A DNA stretch of 64,000 bases, taken from positions 55,550,216 to 55,614,215 of the forward strand of contig OV277868.1 of NCBI GenBank assembly GCA_922989275.2, in the 5' to 3' direction. Below are positions 60,028 through 64,000 of this stretch, piece after piece (position 1 is the first letter of the stretch; each line of letters begins with the position of its first letter). The position numbers were made by a program, and so were the translations under genes. The stretch comes from Gari tellinella. Its lineage: Eukaryota > Mollusca > Bivalvia > Cardiida > Psammobiidae. The notes below the pieces were generated by a model. That model saw nothing but the letters and a program-made list of their open reading frames with translations. It had not been told where the DNA came from and did no database searches.

Positions 60028-60693
60028 AAACTGAATAAACTTAGGCCAAACAACCCGCAAAGAAATTGTTTGATCCAGCTCAGCAGTGTTTTCACATCTA
60101 GCATGCAGATCTAAAAGGCCAAGTACAATTATTATTAACAGTGTCGACCTGTCTACGACACTCTAAACAATGCCAACCTGTCTATGGCAATCAAATAAGG
60201 CCAACCTGTCTATGGCACTAAACACAGTGTCAACCTGTCTATGACACTAAACACAATGTCAACCTGTCTATGACATTAAACACAGTGTCAACCTGTCTAT
60301 GACACTGAACGTATTCATAAAACATGCTCAAAACTTCAAACTTCAAATAGTAAACAAAACAAACTGAATAAACTTAGGCCAAACAACCCGCAAAGAAATT
60401 GTTTGATCCAGCTCAGCAGTGTTTTCACATCTGGCATGCAGATCTAAAAGGCTAAGTACAATTATTATTAACAGTGTCGACCTGTCTACGACACTCTAAA
60501 CAATGCCAACCTGTCTATGGCAATCAAATAAGGCCAACCTGTCTATGGCACTAAATACAGTGTCAACCTGTCTATGACACTAAACACAATGTCAACCTGT
60601 CTATGACATTAAACACAGTGTCAACCTGTCTATGGCACTGAACGTATTCATAAAACATGCTCAAAACTTCAAACTTCAAATAGTAAACAAAAC
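60028..60693 (-). repeat. Two 333 bp tandem copies, each with a six-hairpin array
   Basis: Copy 1 is 60028-60360 and copy 2 is 60361-60693, almost identical. Each contains six units with the invariant loop ACCTGTCTA and variable stems: AGTGTCG/CGACACT, TGCC/GGCA, a weak third unit, AGTGTCA/TGACACT, AATGTCA/TGACATT and AGTGTCA/TGACACT. They lie between the RT stop and the recombinase exon. Confidence 0.92.
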
Positions 60694-60984
60694 TCGGAGA
60701 AATTTTCCCACGCACCTGTTTCACCATACAGGTGAATGAATAACAATACTAAATAGCACGTGGTCCATAGTAACATTCCATAGTATGAAGCGCCAAATAC
60801 GGAAATTTTCGCTTCGGCGCGCCTCAGTAAAGATCACAAACGACCAATCAAGAGTAATTCCGAATATTTCCGAACAAGTCTCATTAATTTCCGGTCAAAT
60901 CCGTAAAAATGAAAACCGATCGATAATACAGTAACGCCTGGATATTACGGCTATAGAGCCTAGCAGAGATTTGGCGTTTCTAGA

Positions 60985-63000
60985 CTAATACTGAAACCTG
61001 ACTGCCAAAACTTTGCTGCTGAATCTATCAGAACCAAAAATTGTGTTTTTATTTAAATACTGGACAAAAATACCTTGTCCTTTTGAGAACACAAGCACAT
61101 CTGATATGAAGGATTTAACACCGCTGCTTTCCCCAAATATCAATGGCCAAAATGAAGCTGAAGGCCAATATGGGACTACTAACGTACCTGGAGCTTTACA
61201 AGCACACAAGAAATTGATAACTTTGGAGACCAGAAAAACCGGGGGTACTAACCAATTGTTTTCCCCTAACCAACTGAGAGAAAAAGCGTCCACTTTCTCC
61301 GTGCCAGGGACCCATACTAAGCTATTAAATCTAGGCAATTTACAATTGTAATGATTTGCAAATCTGTCAACTGTATGTGGGCCCCATTTAATGTCTAGAA
61401 ATTCAAAAAACTCCTGATCAACCCCCCAATCATCAATATCGCACAACTTACTGAAATGATCTGCCACAGCATTTTCGGTTCTAGGAATCCATTTCATGGA
61501 TAAGGAAATTTGATGTTTCAGACATATATCATAAATTTCCAACGCTATAGTATGTAAATCCATCTTAGTACTGCCACTCTCTACTATACGAACACAGTTT
61601 TGATTGTCTGTGCACCAATTTACATTAAAGCCTGCTATAAGGATATGAAAACTCTGAATAGAGAACAATATAGCCATCATTTCACGCCATGTAGAACTAG
61701 TGTTCTTCTCTGACTCTGACCAATTTCTATGGCACACCTTATCAGAACAACCCTCTATAAATGCTGCACATGCCACGCTACTTGCATCCGAATATATCGT
61801 GACAGAATCCACTACCTGAACATTGAAGCGTCTGACTAATCTAGAAGACAGTTTTTCTTTCCAAAACTGGACTTCTAGAATAGCCCCTTCCGATACAGAA
61901 ACGTCTGAATCCCAACCACCATCTCTGGATTCTATACAATAATGTAAGTGCTTTGTCATCAATTTGCAAATGTTCCCAGCCACGGGCATTAAAGAAATTA
62001 TTCTGCCCGTTAATCTCGCAATGTCTCTAGCTGTTAAAACTGACCCCTTTTGTAAACAGAAATCAATGACTTCAAGAGCCCTATTAATGCGTCTTTCAGG
62101 AATTTCTAGACAATTACCCCTTAAATTCCAAAGTAAACCTAACCACTCAAGAATTTGAATAGGTTCCAAAACAGACTTTTTTAAGTTCAAAAGGAAACCG
62201 GCTCTTGAAAACACTGACTGTACAAACTCAACATCTGCTCTAGTTGCCTGTACAGTTTTGTTAACACCCCACCCATCATCGAAAAACAAGACAAATCTTA
62301 TACCATTTTCTCTAATGAATCGTACAATGGGTCTTAAGCATTTCGTCCAGATAAAAGGCGCCGAGGTTAGCCCAAAGGGTAATACAGTAAAAACGTAGTA
62401 CTTCTGTACACCTTGTTTGTTCCAAGAAAATCCTAAAAAGGTATGCTGAGAAGCAGCAATATCAATATGATGATAAGCGGACGAGATATCTAGTTTGAAC
62501 ATAAAACCGCCTTTAATCAAATATTCATAAGCAACAGACCAATCATCAAATCTGAAATGCTCTTTCCAGACGTATTTATTCATTGCACTTAAATCTAAAA
62601 TCAGACGAGGTTTACCAGAGCTGCTAAAAGCTACAGAAAGCGGGCTTACCAAATATGGTATAAAAGGAACCTCTAAAACACAACCTGTTCTTATCAATTC
62701 GGCGACAGCTTCTGTAACAAACTCCGAATTTCTAAGAGCAGATTTGTTATTTTTCATGAAAAAGCTAGGCGGTGTCTCCAAAAAAGGAATATGATAACCT
62801 TTGGAAACAACATCCACTATGTATTCTGTTGCGCAAAGAACATCATGCCAAAATTGTTTGTTTTTTCTTAACCTGCCTTTAACGGACTCTTTTCTCTCTG
62901 AAAGCATATCTTCCTGATATTCAAAATAGTTCGTATGAGATATCAGTATATGAGCACTATCATTAGTCTGATCAAATAAATACTCATCTTCAAATTGATG
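60985..63000 (-). CDS. Reverse transcriptase-RNase H of the retrotransposon
   Basis: The frame is open from 63390 to 60985, but the first ~125 codons overlap gag in another frame and look non-coding, so the functional region begins near 62990-63000. RT-frame numbering from 63390: RT core with KLDISSAYHH (Asp301), VLPFGLTSAPF and FVLFFDDGWG (Asp371-372). RNase H has IYSDAS (Asp535), WREMMAIL (Glu570), WCTDNQ (Asp595) and NAVADHFSKL (Asp644). A conserved tail follows (GPHTVDRFANHYN, PGTEKVDAFSLSW) as in DIRS-like pol proteins. Relative to gag it is in the +1 frame, so it needs frameshifting, reinitiation or splicing. It copies element RNA into DNA. No internal stops. Confidence 0.9.
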   Translation of the reverse strand, partial: HQFEDEYLFDQTNDSAHILISHTNYFEYQEDMLSERKESVKGRLRKNKQFWHDVLCATEYIVDVVSKGYHIPFLETPPSFFMKNNKSALRNSEFVTEAVAELIRTGCVLEVPFIPYLVSPLSVAFSSSGKPRLILDLSAMNKYVWKEHFRFDDWSVAYEYLIKGGFMFKLDISSAYHHIDIAASQHTFLGFSWNKQGVQKYYVFTVLPFGLTSAPFIWTKCLRPIVRFIRENGIRFVLFFDDGWGVNKTVQATRADVEFVQSVFSRAGFLLNLKKSVLEPIQILEWLGLLWNLRGNCLEIPERRINRALEVIDFCLQKGSVLTARDIARLTGRIISLMPVAGNICKLMTKHLHYCIESRDGGWDSDVSVSEGAILEVQFWKEKLSSRLVRRFNVQVVDSVTIYSDASSVACAAFIEGCSDKVCHRNWSESEKNTSSTWREMMAILFSIQSFHILIAGFNVNWCTDNQNCVRIVESGSTKMDLHTIALEIYDICLKHQISLSMKWIPRTENAVADHFSKLCDIDDWGVDQEFFEFLDIKWGPHTVDRFANHYNCKLPRFNSLVWVPGTEKVDAFSLSWLGENNWLVPPVFLVSKVINFLCACKAPGTLVVPYWPSASFWPLIFGESSGVKSFISDVLVFSKGQGIFVQYLNKNTIFGSDRFSSKVLAVRFQY

Positions 63001-63817
63001 GCTTCTGTTCCGGGGCTGGCAGCTGCTTGCCAAATGTAGCTTGGGCCTGTCTGGCCCCGACTCGGTGCATAGACCCTGTCGGCATGGCGACAAATCCTTG
63101 GTTGGGAATGGAATTAACTCTGGCTCCTTGAAACTGGACTGGCATCCGGAGTGTTCTAGGACAACCTGCTCGCATATGACCGAAACCCCCGCAGGCGAAA
63201 CATTGGATGTCCGGTGTAGTTCGGCGAAAGGAACGAAAATCAGGCATAAACCCAGTACTAGACTCATCCAACATAGCACTTGACCTATCCGAACCCCTGC
63301 CGGTATAAGTAGACGCGGGTTTGCTACGTAACTGCTTTTTCTTGGCCATCGCACGGCTCTCTGCTCGGCGTATCCTTTTGTCGTCATCACTGTCGCTGGC
63401 GAGGTCGTCAGACTCGTACTCAGCTACTGTATCCCACCCTCCTTGGCTCCTGTCTGCCAACTTGATCAGTTTGTTTCGTCGGTTCACTCTCCTTGAGACG
63501 TCAGTTAACTTCTCTAAGGACTCACGCTGCTCTCCATGGCGTATTAAGGACTTTACAGAGTCAATATCATCAAGGACATCAGAGTTAAAGTCAAACTGTT
63601 TCCGGTTACTTTTCCATTTAAAGTCTCTCACTTTTGAATTGTCCTTGAACTTTTTAAACTGCTGCACACTAGACTGTAGCAAATCATCTCTTAACTCCCG
63701 TTTAAGGGACGAAAACTGTTTGTCCAAATAACTTTGAAAATTAATTGTAGAATTGGAAGTAGACGTAGAACTTTCTTCATTTGAAACACCACGTGTCGCG
63801 CTCTCTGAATTTTCCAT
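62990..63817 (-). CDS. Gag-like protein with CCHC zinc knuckle, 275 aa
   Basis: Structural/nucleic-acid-binding protein of the retrotransposon. The ATG at 63817 lies only five bases inside the A1 repeat border. The first third is Ser/Thr-rich, followed by a possible coiled coil (QSYLDKQFSSLKRELRDDLL) and basic/acidic patches. A CX2CX4HX4C zinc knuckle (CFACGGFGHMRAGC, about 206-219) is near the C-terminus. It ends at 62990 within the region where the RT frame is also open. Shadow frames on the plus strand are not genes. Confidence 0.85.
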   Translation of the reverse strand: MENSESATRGVSNEESSTSTSNSTINFQSYLDKQFSSLKRELRDDLLQSSVQQFKKFKDNSKVRDFKWKSNRKQFDFNSDVLDDIDSVKSLIRHGEQRESLEKLTDVSRRVNRRNKLIKLADRSQGGWDTVAEYESDDLASDSDDDKRIRRAESRAMAKKKQLRSKPASTYTGRGSDRSSAMLDESSTGFMPDFRSFRRTTPDIQCFACGGFGHMRAGCPRTLRMPVQFQGARVNSIPNQGFVAMPTGSMHRVGARQAQATFGKQLPAPEQKPSI

Positions 63818-63821
63818 CACA

Positions 63822-63973
63822 AATCTAATACACGTCTATTTATCCGTAATGCTTTACCTCGAGTGATTGAAATCTGTATAGCTGACCACGTGACTACTTA
63901 AGATCGGAAAACTCGTGCAATCACATGTGCACGAATCACCTGAATGTATCTGACGTGAATAAATACATTTATT
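63822..63973 (-). repeat. Split direct repeat A1 (152 bp)
   Basis: The 5' end of the element in its own orientation, and the same as A2. It probably contains the promoter (inference). Only 27 bp of flanking DNA follow in the window. Confidence 0.92.
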
Positions 63974-64000
63974 ACAGGCAGATAAGGGATCTATAGCTGA

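Larger units (their letters stand above)
58165..63973 (-). mobile_element. Ngaro/DIRS-type tyrosine-recombinase retrotransposon
   Basis: About 5.8 kb and nearly complete. In element (minus) orientation the order is A1 repeat, gag, RT-RNase H, a hairpin-rich spacer, tyrosine recombinase, B1, A2, a 263 bp spacer, B2. The A1/A2 (152 bp) and B1/B2 (122 bp) pairs are, as far as read by eye, identical. This suggests recent insertion. There are no LTRs and no integrase of the DDE type. Split direct repeats plus a YR indicate the Ngaro/PAT-like organisation. All key RT, RH and YR residues are present. Confidence 0.9.

Noticed and set aside
63041..63731. Plus-strand open frames inside the gag/RT region
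   Set aside because: Shadows of the minus-strand gag and RT coding sequence.

Overview
The window looks like nuclear DNA of a metazoan, most plausibly a mollusc such as a bivalve. It is AT-rich and dominated by short inverted-repeat elements. Its genes carry GT-AG introns and are animal families: two Toll-like receptors, a class A GPCR and a type II membrane LicD/FKRP-like protein. It also carries a tyrosine-recombinase retrotransposon and decayed LINE and Tc1 copies. The species cannot be fixed from sequence alone, and 'bivalve' is an inference from this mix.

Layout. 1.43-5.5 kb: TLR gene 1, with a signal-peptide exon (1430-1498), a 1.87 kb repeat-filled intron and one large exon (3370-5499). 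5.5-6.3 kb: purine-rich simple sequence. 6.3-14.6 kb: MITEs, foldback elements and a deleted Tc1-like transposon (about 10.0-11.2 kb). 14.67-16.89 kb: TLR gene 2, intronless in its coding part. 17-29 kb: MITEs and large inverted repeats. 29.7-30.8 kb, minus: a rhodopsin-like GPCR. 31-35 kb: MITEs, a SINE/LINE tail and a tandem array of about 163 bp units. 36.0-38.8 kb, minus: a two-exon LicD/FKRP-like gene. 39-58 kb: MITEs (often nested), a second Tc1 deletion derivative interrupted by a probable 1.28 kb solo LTR, and a LINE relic interrupted by two MITEs. 58.2-63.97 kb, minus: a nearly complete Ngaro/DIRS-type retrotransposon with gag, RT-RNase H and tyrosine recombinase between split direct repeats.

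The dominant unexplained pattern is a family of hairpin modules. Each is a 60-70 bp near-perfect palindrome bounded by TTTGCAAACAG and CTGTTTG. The module sits at the centre of several MITE families whose terminal repeats and target sites are unrelated (TTAA-type, TA-type and a GGGGCCCG-type). Arms within a copy match each other better than they match arms of other copies, some copies have lost only the tip, and one copy joins the outer arms of one family to the loop of another. A separate covarying hairpin array lies between the RT and recombinase ORFs of the retrotransposon.

The two TLRs share an almost identical TIR half over clearly diverged ectodomains, which fits gene conversion or domain-level homogenisation. 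The host genes show no operon-like or pathway linkage. The window reads as a receptor-bearing, repeat-saturated region of an animal chromosome.
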